Source: Selaginella moellendorffii
Lineage: Eukaryota > Streptophyta > Lycopodiopsida > Selaginellales > Selaginellaceae
Length of the DNA stretch: 64,000 nt
Reading direction: 5' to 3'
Assembly (NCBI RefSeq): GCF_000143415.4
Contig: NW_003314362.1
Span: 577,371 to 641,370 of the forward strand
Shown: piece by piece, positions 44,501 through 54,777 of the stretch
Layout: every line of letters begins with the position of its first letter
How positions within the stretch are numbered: the stretch's first letter is position 1
Position numbers and translations under genes: made by a program
The notes under the pieces: model-generated
Databases searched by the model: none
Told to the model about the DNA's origin: nothing
What the model saw: the letters and a program-made list of their open reading frames with translations, nothing else

Positions 44501-44712
44501 GGATCCCAGCATGAGCATATCGGTGGATAATGTTGTGCATGGTTGGATGCGGAAGCAGAGTGCCACCATCACCTTGCCAGACCATGCAAGAGATGCAGCA
44601 AGAGCATTCATAACTCGGGTTCAAGGTGAGATTCATTAATATTCCTTTACAAAGTTTCTAATGTATTTTATTTCAAGGTGAACAATCCGAATCTGAATCA
44701 GAGGAGGCTTGA
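41571..44712 (+). CDS. Transposase-like protein (RNase H-like, DUF7869-type), with two in-frame TAG codons
   Basis: One frame runs from ATG 41571 to 44625 (about 1,020 codons), broken only by TAG at 42606-42608 and 44034-44036. A 52-bp intron (44626-44677) would give the acidic end GEQSESESEEA and stop at 44712; without splicing it stops at 44639. Residues about 1-75 and 95-175 are two copies of a small beta-rich module (VAKGTLVSMDRNFVI, VVAEGLATVVDPRDAV) like those in plant CACTA-type proteins. Then comes CCKRRCYQHVDW with a helical part ending GLVCMKAWRIIYGVPRTTFY. After the first TAG: FSKCDECTAIK, HDKMDQKKTCLP (43002-43040), LQTDNAGSENKN (43494-43529) and GHTHEDVDAMFSH (43608-43646). The spaced D, D and E/D fit an RNase H-fold DDE-type nuclease. 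From memory this resembles the uncharacterised DUF7869 proteins. Two palindromes are translated at 43313 and 43370. Confidence 0.7.
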
Positions 44713-44927
44713 TATAGTGTGTGAGGTAAAACAAAGATGATGTGACATATGCATTTACCAATCACACGTGCATAAATCTAATAATATGGCGTGTGGCCCA
44801 TATTAATGGCACATAAACCCATATTGTGGGCTTACGTGCTTTATGTACCATCATTCCCTTGCAGCGTGTGTGTTGGTTTCCTTTTATAACACAACGAACT
44901 CCATATTTTAGGGTGAAGAGCGTTCTC
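44713..44927. other. Spacer between transposase and small acidic ORF
   Basis: Contains one degraded palindrome (44785). A TTTTAG acceptor-like site lies just before the next ORF, so the following sequence may be a spliced exon. Confidence 0.4.
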
Positions 44928-45185
44928 ATGGCAAGCACAAAATCTGTAAGTGAGGCAGAAAAGGAGACGGAGAAGGAGATAGGTGAAGATGTAGAATATA
45001 TAAGTCTTCCAAACTCCCCGTACTATACTCCAGGTGATCATTTTTCTGAACAAACGGCAACATTAACAACTATCGAGAACGCCCCAGTAACGTCAGAGAC
45101 AACAATCCAAAGCAAAACAACTGACCCGGAGAAGGATGATAGTACCGCTGAGAGTACCAAAAAGGAGGTGTCCACTAGCGCTTAG
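44928..45185 (+). CDS. Small acidic Ser/Thr/Glu-rich ORF near the transposon right end
   Basis: 85 residues from ATG 44928 (MASTKSVSEAEKETEKEIGE...), Thr/Ser/Glu-rich, no fold recognised. Could be a separate small protein or the last exon of an alternative transposase transcript. A palindrome follows its stop within 10 bp. Confidence 0.4.
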   Translation: MASTKSVSEAEKETEKEIGEDVEYISLPNSPYYTPGDHFSEQTATLTTIENAPVTSETTIQSKTTDPEKDDSTAESTKKEVSTSA

Positions 45186-45821
45186 GCTTATAATGGCGTG
45201 TGCCCTCATGCCATTTACTTGATCACCAAATACTTTTTTCCCTTTGCACTAGTATATCTTAATACCGGTCTGAGAAATAGAATGGCATGTGCCCTCAGGC
45301 CTTTTACTAAATCACCTTTGAAAGAAATGCAAGCCTCTATGTCGTAAAAAAAAGGTACTAGAGAAATTCCTTAATAATATGAATGTTATTTAGTTTCATG
45401 AAAATACACTAAGGGTCAAATGAGTTAAATGACTTCTCCAGACTAGCAATGCCTCTTGCTACACCTTCACAATTAGATTCGTTAGAAAAAGATAACATTG
45501 AATAATATCTAAATGTTCTCACCATTAAGTTATATGTCTGGCTAATAGGAATGATGTTCATCTTGGAAAGCTCACCACACGCTCAATGAACAAACAAATA
45601 GTGTGTGCGCGCATGCCATCGCTCTTCTTTAGCTTCAGATTCGGCTTGTTCACCTTGACAATGAGATTTATTATACAACTAGATGGACTCAGTCTGGACA
45701 TAAGGTCACCGCGCTAGTCACCATGCCCCAGATATGTCTAGCCCCTGGACAAAAAACATATAATTTCACGTCATTTTCAAATACTTGAAAATTTGTACCT
45801 AGTCCCATTTTACTGAATAAA

Positions 45822-45845
45822 TCCCACTTTAACGAAATAGAGCTT
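45822..45845 (-). repeat. Right terminal inverted repeat
   Basis: Mirror of 32456-32479, followed by the ATGG duplication at 45846-45849 and by LTR sequence (GTACTCTCCCC). Confidence 0.9.
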
Positions 45846-46639
45846 ATGGGTACTCTCCCCACTTTCTGCCTTTGAGTGTTCTAGCCATGGGGTTAGAGTG
45901 AGGTTTCATTGAGCCATGCCAAGTATCCAAGGAAATAGTGCTACCTATGATTAGACTGAGAGTATCGACCATTCGATCTTTTGGGGGAACTAGAGCCAAC
46001 TCTTGAACACTTCACCAAGCTACCCCTGTTTATCAATCTGTATTCATTATAGCCTATATTAGTATTTAGATTCGAACTCAAACTCGGTCTCGGACTTAGA
46101 CTTGGTCTCGGCCTCAGTCCCAATTCCATTTTGGACTCCATCTCAGACTCCATCTCAGTTCCATCTCGGACTACATCTCAGACTCCATCTTAGGTGTATC
46201 TTGGATTTCATTTCGGACAACATCTCAGGTCTATTTTAGATTTTTTCTCGAGTCCACCTTGGACTCCATCTTGGACTCTATCTCAAGTCCATCTCGGACT
46301 CCTTCTTGGGCCTATCTTATACTCCATCTCAAACTCCATCTCAGGTCCATCTTAAGTCTTATTTTAGACTCCGTCTCAGGTCCTTTTTCTAGAGACTCAC
46401 TTACAACTTGCTTCATGTTCATTCCCTGAGCACTTTGTTAGGAGTTCCACTCCCACTTTTGACTATCTAAGTTAAAGCTTTTTAGTCCAAATGTGTTGCA
46501 TTTGTTTAGCTTCTACTTCAGCCACTATCAGATACCATTGTTTCAGCTCCACTTTGGGGCTTAAGGATTTGTGTTTCACATATATTCATTATTATCTCGG
46601 TCCCCTTATAGGTTTTTACTTAAACAAACCAAAAATAAT

Positions 46640-46900
46640 TTGTTACACATTGCATATAATTTAATGAATTTATTAATTCAATGTATCTAATGGAAGTTTA
46701 TAATTATAAACATGCTTATAATTTATAAACACAAGATTAATCTTATTAAATATCAACAATTAGATGGTAGAATAAACTAGAATATAGTAAGAAGTGTTTA
46801 AGAAAGTTTATAAATTAGAAATACAAAATTTATCTAAATGAATAATAAATTGTTTTATGTTGCATATAACAACACTTAGTTTGCTTAATAGTAGTGTTAT
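46640..46900 (+). repeat. AT-rich interspersed repeat, copy 2 of 3
   Basis: Shares TTTATAATTATAAACATGCT, TTTATAAACACAAGATTAAT and the TTAGATGGTAGAA stretch with 25130-25395 and 47690-47960. Confidence 0.7.
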
Positions 46901-47689
46901 TCTTGCCACTAAGATTAGATATTGGTAGTTCACACAGATCTAAATACTATTAAACTTACTAAAATACCTATTTAATAAAAATATTGCCACTAACTTAATA
47001 GAATATTCTTTAGCGTGCTAGAATATTCTTAATATTCTTGTCAATGGTAATGGTTCTCTTGGCTCCCTGTTGACATGGCTCCCTATATTGGCAGATTCAT
47101 GTATGGTTGTCTGTTGGGAAGAGGTAGATCCTTCAGGATTTCTGCCACAGCTTTGAGTGAGTATTATCATTTGTTTGCACCAAGACTCTTTCATGAATCC
47201 ATAGATTTGGTACTTAGAGTTGCCACAGCTTTGAGGTATGTAACTAGTCTTTGAAATCTTCAATTCAATATTGATGTGGATTGATGCTAGAGGAGTCTTG
47301 GGTTTAGAGATTCAGGTATGTCCAGCTTAGTATGTAAGAGTTCACTGTTTCACCTGTGGCTTGAACTACCACTACTTTCTACATTGTCTATTATGTTTGG
47401 CAAAGGTAACATACAAATAAACAATGCTGATACTTTATTCTCCAAGACTGCAGCCTCAAATTAATTTCTCTACTAAGCAATACTTGTACAATGCCTTGAT
47501 GGACAATGCCTTTTTATCAGTGAAGTAGTAGAGTTGATGCTGCTCAAAGATTGGACAAATATGCACATGATGCATTGAGAGTTTTGATAAGTAATTTTTA
47601 TATGTATCAGCTTCAATGTAGGTGCTAGTTATATCATCATTAAAATATACAAAATAAAGAACTATAAATTTGCATACAATAATAATGAT
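46901..47689. other. Spacer, nothing recognised
   Basis: AT-rich; one 81-codon minus-strand frame (47263-47018) shows no known motif. Confidence 0.4.
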
Positions 47690-47960
47690 AAGATAGTAGT
47701 GTTATTCTTACTTATTAATCCAATTGATCAAATAAAGTTTATAATTATAAGCATGTTTGTAATTTATAAACACAAGATTAATTTTTATTGCATATCAACC
47801 ATTAGATGATAGAATAAAAAAGAATATACTAGGAAGGGTTTAAGAATGTTTATAAATTATAAACATATTTATAAATTATAAATACAAGATTAATCTAAAT
47901 GAATAACAACCGTTAGAAGGTAGAATATCCTAAAATATTGAAGCATATTTTAGGTATATT
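47690..47960 (+). repeat. AT-rich interspersed repeat, copy 3 of 3
   Basis: Closest to copy 1: both include CCAATTGATCAAATAAAG, TTATAAGCATGTTTGTAATT and TAAATACAAGATTAATCTAA. It ends about 260 bp before the second PRISE-type gene; copy 1 lies about 970 bp after the first. Confidence 0.75.
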
Positions 47961-48220
47961 CACTACTAACAGGTTTGCAGCAAACCAAGATGGTAAAATA
48001 TTCTAGAATATCCAAGCATATTTTATCTATATTCACTATCATTAAACAAACCAAAAATTGATCAGATGCAATGCATCACCAGATATAAACTATGTAATTT
48101 TTTTATAATATTACATACTATTTTGTCATTTTTAAGTAGATGCTTCTTTCACCACGGCACGGCACCACATATGGCAGACTAGTATTTAACTCCACTTGGG
48201 CCCAGTGTTTGTGTGTGCCT

Positions 48221-49306
48221 ATGGCGGAAGAGCGTGTGGCGATTGTAATCGGCGTGACCGGCATCAATGGGAACAGCATCTGCCGCAAGCTCCTGGAGCA
48301 GGGATCCTGGCAAGTCTACGGCACGGGGCGCCGCGATCGCCCCGACTGGCTGCCCAGCAAGGTGAGCTACGTGCAGCTGGATCTGCTGGATGGGGTGGAT
48401 GTGCAGACCAAGCTGTCGCCGCTCAAGAACCGCATCACGACTCTCTTCTGGGCGGCCTGGATCCCCATGCAAACGGAGGAGGAGAACTGCGATGCGAATG
48501 GGACGATCTTCCGCAACACCCTCGACGCTCTGCTTCCAGGCGCGCTCCGCCATGTCTGCCTGACCACGGGGGCGAAGCACTACGTGGGGCCGTTCGATCA
48601 GTGGCAGGATGTGATGCCCGCGGAGGTTCCGTTCCGGGAAGACTCTCCCAGGCTTCCGGTCCCCAACTTCTACTACGTCCAGGAGGATCTCCTGTTCGAC
48701 AGGGTGAAGCAGCACCCGCATCTCACGTATTCGATCCACCGCCCCGGCGCCATCTTCGGATTCGCGCCCAGGAACTATATGAACTGTATCCTGGCGCTGG
48801 CCGTCTACGCCGCGATCTGCAAGCGCGACAAGCTGCCATTCCGATTCTTCGGGAGCAAGGCGACATGGGAGGGCCTGATAGATGCATCCGATGCGGATCT
48901 GATTGCCGAGCAGGAGATCTGGGCTGCCACGCATCCGGCTGCCAAGAACCAGGCGCTCAATACCACCAACGGGGATGTGTTCAAATGGAAGCGCCTCTGG
49001 GCTGTGATCGCGGACGAGATGGGGGTGGATCCTGTCCCGTTCGACGGCGAGAGCTTCAACCTGGAGAGTCTGATGAAGGGGAGAGATGGGGCCTGGGATG
49101 CGCTTGTGCACGAGCATAAGCTGCTGCCGACAAAGTTTCAAGATGTTGGGCAGTTTTGGTTCCTGGATGCAATGTTCGCGGCTCCGGTGGAGAACTTGTG
49201 CAACATGAACAAGAGCAAGGAGCTCGGGTTTCTGGGATTTCGAAACAGCGAGAAGTCTCTGCAGCACTGGATCCAGGTGCTCAAGGCGGAAAAGATCGTG
49301 CCCTAG
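48221..49306 (+). CDS. PRISE-family NAD(P)H enone reductase, copy 2
   Basis: Intronless, 361 residues from MAEERVAIVIG. All family blocks are present: GVTGINGNS, YGTGRRDRPDW, FWAAW, TTGAKHYVGPF, NFYYVQEDLL, HRPGAIFGFAPRNYMN, DASDADLIAEQEIWAA and FLGFRNSEK. It keeps Gly in HRPG, where copy 1 has Ser, matching the usual family residue. An upstream in-frame ATG at 48140 exists but would add residues not shared with copy 1, so 48221 is preferred. Most differences from copy 1 are scattered substitutions, and both frames are intact, so both genes are probably active. Function as for copy 1: NADPH-dependent reduction of an activated C=C, substrate unknown. Confidence 0.92.
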   Translation: MAEERVAIVIGVTGINGNSICRKLLEQGSWQVYGTGRRDRPDWLPSKVSYVQLDLLDGVDVQTKLSPLKNRITTLFWAAWIPMQTEEENCDANGTIFRNTLDALLPGALRHVCLTTGAKHYVGPFDQWQDVMPAEVPFREDSPRLPVPNFYYVQEDLLFDRVKQHPHLTYSIHRPGAIFGFAPRNYMNCILALAVYAAICKRDKLPFRFFGSKATWEGLIDASDADLIAEQEIWAATHPAAKNQALNTTNGDVFKWKRLWAVIADEMGVDPVPFDGESFNLESLMKGRDGAWDALVHEHKLLPTKFQDVGQFWFLDAMFAAPVENLCNMNKSKELGFLGFRNSEKSLQHWIQVLKAEKIVP

Positions 49307-49320
49307 TTCGCTGGTCGCAG

Positions 49321-49420
49321 GCGAATAAGCGGTCTGCTAACTTTGGGAAAGATTCGGAGACTCCTCCTGCGACCAAATAAGCGAATAAGCGGTAAAGCGA
49401 ATAAGCGAATAAGCGGTTTG
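49321..49420 (+). repeat. Short tandem repeat GCGAATAAGCGG
   Basis: At least five full or partial units in the 3' flank of PRISE copy 2, interrupted by about 35 bp of unique sequence. Confidence 0.8.
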
Positions 49421-50115
49421 CTCTTCCCCAAGAACGCATGTACAGAATCGAGTCCAGTCCAGTCTTTGTGTGTTGGTCTTTCTTTAAAGTATAGTAATGC
49501 TTGCGGCGTGATTATTATCACTTGAGATCGATAACATGGACCTGTATACATTATTTTCTAATTGAAGTGTTTGTGTTGCTTCATGGTATTGCCTCTTGTT
49601 GTTACGTTGATGATGAGGAGCTGTTAATAGTTTTTGTGGACTGAAAAGACTTTCCTTTGGGACTTCACACTTGCCTAACATGTCTATTATGGTATAGCCC
49701 ATCCTAACGTCAGCCTCCACCTGGATCAGCTCAGCTGATCAACAACCTTTGAGTAGACTACACACCACTTGAAATTAAATAAATCAAAGAGTTCTTTGCA
49801 TCATAGGCCGAGATCATGCTAACCACGTCCTTTATGAGAATTAGATAGATAGTTTTTGTAAACGTCCCCTATTCTAAGTTTTTTTTTTGTGGACACATTC
49901 ACATAAAGAAAATGTATATATATTAGATTATATAAAAAGAACATTTTTATAAGATAGATATAATTCTTCAAAGGTGTTCTAAGCCGTTAGATTGCCTCCA
50001 GCTGCAGGACGGCTGGGATTTTCTGGGTCCTTAAAATTATTGGAAAATAAAAACCTTTTTTCTCTCAGGAACCCTAAACCCACCGTGAATATGTGGTTTA
50101 GGGTTCTAGGGCAGC
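49421..50115. other. Intergenic region upstream of the PPR gene
   Basis: No gene seen. AACCCTAAACCCACC at about 50070 is a telo-box-like motif often found upstream of plant genes for organelle and translation proteins. Confidence 0.45.
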
Positions 50116-51615
50116 ATGAGGCGCTGCATTGGCGCCCTCCGTCGGGCGTCTGGGATGACGATGCTCGTCCCGGACAGCAATCCTCGCGCAGGGTCACAGG
50201 CAAATGCGGCAATGTCCGTGGAATGGCTGCAAGAAATGAAAGAGGAGAGCGCCAGGAGGGTGCGGGAGCAAGCAGCGCGGATCCAAGCGCTGGAAGAAGG
50301 TGAGAGGCTGCTGAGAGCGCATTCCAGATCGCTGCTGGGCAGCTACAAGGGCCGGGTGACGCCGATCGCCGCCGCATTCGCCATCGGCAAGACGAGGAAT
50401 CCGGCGGAGGCGAGGGCGCTCTTCGATTGGGCGGGCAAGCAACCGGGATTCATCCACAATGGCGAGACGTGCGCGGCGCTACTGCGCGTCTTCCACAAGG
50501 CCCGCCTCGCCGGCGATGCCTTCGCACTCTTCACGAGAGACCTCTGGCGCTACTGTGCTCGCAGCGCCATTGCTTACAAGACCATGGTGGAAGGCTACTG
50601 CTACGTCGGGGATATGGATCCGGCAACGAGGATTCTAGCACAGATGGAGAAAATGGGATTCCACATTGATGTCGGCCTCCACAACGCGATTATCAGGGGA
50701 TTGATCAGGGCCAAGAGAGTCGACGACGCACTGGATCACTTTGCAAAGATGGAAAAGAACCGTGACACGGATCTTGAGTCTTACTCCATCGTCGTCTCGG
50801 CGCTGTGTGATGAGAAACGAGTGGACAAGGCGGTGGATCTCCTCTACAGCATGAACGAGGAAAGCTTCTTGCCGGATGTTGGGATCTACAACAGGATCAT
50901 CGAGGCGATGTCTGAGCTCCAACTCCACGGCGCTTACTTGCTGTTCGAGCAGATGATCGAGGCTGGTGTTCTTCCAAACTCTGCGACTTTCAGCTTCCTT
51001 GTTCGTGGCTGCTTCAAGCGGGGATTTCTCGACGAGGGCAGCGAGTTGCTGCGGCAGATGGTGGAGTCCGGCTGCGTCCCGGAGCTCGCAACCTTCAACG
51101 CCGTGATCGAGGGGCTGTGCAAAGTTCGTCGCGTGGAAAACGCGCGATGGGTGATGAACGAGATGGCTTCGCAGGGATGCTCTCCGGACGCTGCAACGCA
51201 CAGGTTCTTGCTCGAGGCGCTGTGCAAGATGGACAAACTGGACGAAGCTCACCGCCACGTCCAGAGGATGATCGCTACCGGGTGCTTGCCGGACACGGTC
51301 ACGTACTCGTTCCTCATCAAGAAGCTCTGCAAGGAAGGGAGGCCGATGGAAGCTCACAGGTTTTTCAAGGAGATGATTGGGATCGGTCGCGAGCCGGACA
51401 GCTCCATCTACAACTTGCTCCTGGCGAGCCACTGCGCCGCGAGCAAAGCCACCGCATGCTACGAGCTCTTCACCCAGATGAAGGAGAGGGGAGTTCTTCC
51501 GGAGCCCAGGAACTGCCTCAATCTCGTCCGGCTGCTCCACAAGTTCCACAGATTTGCTGAGGCCAGAGAGGTCGGGAACGCAATCCCGGAGGTTCCTTTG
51601 CTACTCCTCCGATGA
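50116..51615 (+). CDS. P-class pentatricopeptide repeat protein
   Basis: Intronless, 499 residues. The N-terminus MRRCIGALRRAS is Arg-rich without acidic residues, as in mitochondrial or plastid presequences. Residues about 40-75 form a short helical stretch (EWLQEMKEESARRVREQ). From about residue 110 to 485 roughly ten 35-residue PPR motifs follow, for example SYSIVVSALCDEKRVDKAVD, TFNAVIEGLCKVRRVENARW and TYSFLIKKLCKEGRPMEAHR, often ending G-x-x-P-[DN]. No E, DYW or SMR domain follows, so it is P class. Such proteins bind a specific organellar RNA and affect its stability, splicing or translation; position 5 and 35 residues of the repeats could be used to predict the target. High GC and intact. 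Confidence 0.92.
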   Translation: MRRCIGALRRASGMTMLVPDSNPRAGSQANAAMSVEWLQEMKEESARRVREQAARIQALEEGERLLRAHSRSLLGSYKGRVTPIAAAFAIGKTRNPAEARALFDWAGKQPGFIHNGETCAALLRVFHKARLAGDAFALFTRDLWRYCARSAIAYKTMVEGYCYVGDMDPATRILAQMEKMGFHIDVGLHNAIIRGLIRAKRVDDALDHFAKMEKNRDTDLESYSIVVSALCDEKRVDKAVDLLYSMNEESFLPDVGIYNRIIEAMSELQLHGAYLLFEQMIEAGVLPNSATFSFLVRGCFKRGFLDEGSELLRQMVESGCVPELATFNAVIEGLCKVRRVENARWVMNEMASQGCSPDAATHRFLLEALCKMDKLDEAHRHVQRMIATGCLPDTVTYSFLIKKLCKEGRPMEAHRFFKEMIGIGREPDSSIYNLLLASHCAASKATACYELFTQMKERGVLPEPRNCLNLVRLLHKFHRFAEAREVGNAIPEVPLLLLR

Positions 51616-51897
51616 TCAGTGCTTTCTCGGATCTTCTCGGATGAACTAGTGATCGATTTCTCTGATCGAGCGAGCGCGAGCTTAGAAGAAGAGCAAGAAG
51701 ATAAAATCTGGGAATATACCTCGTTTTTGAAATTGGAGATGGCGCAGTTAGAGTTAGGGTTAGGGCTTTAGAACAGAGGGCGAGGGCCTGGGAGAATGCA
51801 AGCGGCATGCGCTTGGAGCGGGGCATGGATCGTCCGCCATGATTCTGCGAGAAGCGTGGAATTTTCGCTAGTGTGAGCTCAAGATCCAGCGCAAGAA

Positions 51898-54740
51898 ATG
51901 GCGGATGACGACGAGGAGGCCGTGCGCAAGGAGAAATTGAGGGCGCAGGAGGCCATGGGAGGATTTGAATTGAAGGCATTTGAGGCTCTGGAGCGGGATT
52001 TTCAAGAGGTAGAGCTTTGATTTTTCTTTTTCTGTGTGAAATCTCTGGTTTTGTTTTACTAAGAGAGCCGCCAGCTCGTATTGTGTAGGTTCTGCAAGAG
52101 TTACAAGCGGATAAATCTCTCGATCGCTTTCGAATTGAGTATGAGAAGCTGCACAGGGCTCTCAAGAAATCTCATGGTATGCCTTCTTTGCTAGTAAAGT
52201 TTGTGTTTTATTTTTCACTTTCTTTTCTTCCAGAGAGCGAGAAAAGACTCATAAAGAAATGCCGAGAGCTCAACACGGAGATTTTGGCAAATGCTTCCAA
52301 AGTCCAGAATGCTCTGAAGCTCAACGAGGAGGATCAAAACACTATACTTGCTTTGAAGAAAGAGATAGACAAAGCATGGAAAATGGTGGATGCTTCTCAA
52401 GAGAAGGAGGCCAAGGCGAAAGACAATATCCTGTAAGCGATACTATTTTCTTTCGCAGTCATTTTACTCGCTTGCTTTTTCTTTCGACCCGCTTTGATTG
52501 CAGACAGCTAAAGACCGAAATTGCGAACCTGAGTCAGATAATTGAGCAAGGATGTGGTCTGAGCATGGGACAGGAGCAAGAGGTAAGTGAATCATGAATT
52601 CTTTGTTTTGTTATTATGGCTGTTTCTATACTTGCAGCTAAACGAGTTGTTGAAACAAAAAGAAGACCTGACTTTGGAAAGGGACCTGCAATTGGATCAA
52701 ATAGTTCAGCTTCGCAAGGAAGTGACCGATCTTAGCGAGAAACAGAAGGTAGCGGAGGAGCAGAAGATTTCTATGGAGCAGGACGTTGCTAGTCTTCGAG
52801 AGCAAATCGCTGCGAAGAAATCAGAAAGTGAAAGGTAGATGCAACTCGTTTGCGTGGCTGATTACTCAAGTAGATGTAACTTGTTCTAGGGAGCAAAAGA
52901 AGAAGGAGAGAATGGAAAAAGACATCAAGGACTTGAAGATGTCTTTGGAAGCAAAGCAGAATGACATCCGAGTTAAACAAGCAACGCTTACAGAAAATGA
53001 AGAGCAGGTTGCCCGGCTAGAGCTAGCGCTTCGAGAACAAAGACAAGCAACCGAGAAAGCTCAGAAGGAGCTCGATATTGTGACTCAGAAGGTCACTCTC
53101 GAAGCGATGTCCTTCACTTTGCTTACAGCAGATAAACCTGAAGAGTGGCTTTTACTGCTAACATCAGGTTACAAAGCTTCACGGGGACCTGGAAGAGCAG
53201 ATACACGGGAACACTCAGCTCCTCGCCGAGAATAGTCAAAAGCAAGTGGAAATGAAGCTTAAAGACGAGGAAATTCAGGTTCTCAAATCTGAGATAGCGC
53301 GCGTAAACAAGGTCTGTGAGCTTGCAAGTTGACTCGTTCGATACCAAGTGTGCTAATCAATCAATTGCAGATACGGGAGGCTACAGTGAACAAGCTGAAG
53401 GGTGCAGAGAAAGCGAAGGAGGACGTGGAAAAGCAGCGGGACTCTGTCAAAAGCGACGTCGTGAATCTAGAAAGGGAACTAGAAGCGCAACGTAAACTGA
53501 CAGAGCAAGAACGTAAGCGTCAAGAAGATCTGCTGCGGGAGCGGGATGTGTTGAACAAGTTGAAAACACAGGTACATTTCATTTATGCCAGTGGTTGCTT
53601 TGCTGATTGCTTCCAACACCTCAGGCAGAGACTGCTATCGAGAAGCAAAGCGATCTGGTGAAGATCAACGAGGTCGCTGTACATAACCTGGAGATTGAAA
53701 TACAGACATACCGACAGTCATCTGCGAAACAAGAGAAAGTGATACAGCAGCTCGAGAAAGAACGACAAAAGTACGGTGCTGAGGCCACTCAGGCTGGCGT
53801 CAAGTACATGCAGGTTCTTCTGTTTCATGGCTGCTTGATTGCCATACGTATTTACTTTGAGATTGCAGGCATTGGATGAAGTTAAATCCCGAGAGGTTAC
53901 TATCATGGAGCTCCAGAAAAAAATTCTAGAAGCAGAAAACAAATACAAAATTCAGCAGAACCTCTACGAGTCTGTGCGGAGCGAAAGGAACCTCTACAGC
54001 AAAAACCTGGTCGAGGCTCAAGACCAGATTGACGAATTGAGACGAAGGATCAAAATAATGAACCACCAGATCGAACAGTTGAAAGAGGAAATAAATGCCA
54101 AGGATCAAGCGCTAATCAAAGAACACGCAGACCATGCTAAGGTATGTTTTCCTGTTTCTTTTTCGTGGTATGACTATACGCTGTTTAACAGATTGAGAAA
54201 GAAAGAGAAGCGTTGAAGCAAGATCTTAGCAAAATTCACCAAGAAATCAGGGAGGCGGAGTCAGTCATTGGATCGCATCTGTCTACCATTGAAAATCTCA
54301 ATCACATCATCAGCGAAGCGGACGACGAACGCTCTCGGCAAAAGAAGGAACTTGATGTCATTAAAAGCGAGAGAGATATCCTAGGAACTCAGGTGAGGTT
54401 GTGGTTGCCTTTCTGTCTGTCTGACTTTGCGCGTTTCTTTTTCCGCTGAAACAGCTCATGAGAAGAAACGAGGAGCTTGCATTGCTCTATGAAAAAATCA
54501 AAATTCAGCAGTCCACGTTAACGAAAGGACAAGTCCAGTATCGTTGTCGGCTGAACGAACTCCGACTTTTGAAGATCAAGATAACAGATTTGAAGCGTGA
54601 GCAGAGTATATTGAAAGGCTCCGTCAACAACATTCAAGTTTTGAAGCGAGAAGTTCACAATCTCAGCCGAGAGCTTCTTCAGGAGCGCACAAAGGTTCGC
54701 TAATAAAACCACTGGATCAATTTCTAACCGCACTTTTTTT

Positions 54741-54777
<37 letters not shown>

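Larger units (their letters stand above)
32831..45619. repeat. Dispersed 22-bp palindrome family (about 28 copies)
   Basis: Half-site ATGGCRTGWGG followed directly by its reverse complement. Starts, read by eye: 32831, 33908, 33983 (perfect), 35210, 35401, 35542 (one end changed), 37014, 38291, 38351, 38428, 39194, 39329, 39488, 39567, 40431, 41093, 41191 (perfect), 41361, 41397, 41467, 43313, 43370, 45193, 45598. Degraded copies: 40503, 40539, 44785, 45282. Copies lie in spacers, in at least four introns of the minus-strand gene and in exons of both genes. None was noticed outside the transposon in this window. Confidence 0.85.
32456..45845. mobile_element. 13.4-kb terminal-inverted-repeat DNA transposon carrying a transposase-like and a ParB-like gene
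   Basis: The ends are a perfect 24-bp inverted repeat starting AAGCTCTATTTCG, flanked by the 4-bp duplication ATGG (32452-32455 and 45846-45849). Removing the element restores the LTR sequence CCTCATGG/GTACTC seen in related copies, which proves both borders. Two divergent genes leave a non-coding centre: a transposase-like gene to the right (41571-44712, plus) and a multi-exon ParB/HAD-like gene to the left (38210-32887, minus). About 28 copies of one 22-bp palindrome are scattered through it. I cannot match the combination of 4-bp duplication, end sequence and gene content to a named superfamily. Confidence 0.85.
25547..46585 (-). mobile_element. Solo LTR split by two later insertions
   Basis: Three pieces, 25552-25923, 32297-32455 and 45850-46580, join into one LTR of about 1.26 kb on the minus strand, beginning TGTAAGTGATTAAA and ending TTTGTGTTTCACA. 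The outer flanks carry the perfect 5-bp duplication TATAT (25547-25551 and 46581-46585). It belongs to the same family as the long LTRs nested within it: the reverse complement of 27250-27882 aligns across the pieces. It includes a GAGTCC-type array at about 46065-46390. Only the LTR is left, so the interior was probably lost by LTR-LTR recombination before the two insertions. Confidence 0.85.

Noticed and set aside
32831-45619. CRISPR-like array interpretation of the repeated palindromes
   Set aside because: Spacing is irregular (tens to thousands of bp), copies fall in exons and introns, and the host is a plant.
32456-45845. Giant-virus or Maverick/Polinton insertion
   Set aside because: No capsid, packaging ATPase, protein-primed polymerase or retroviral-type integrase motif was seen; target duplication is 4 bp, not the 6 bp of Mavericks, and genes have introns.
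50635-51549. 304-codon minus-strand frame
   Set aside because: Antisense shadow of the PPR gene.
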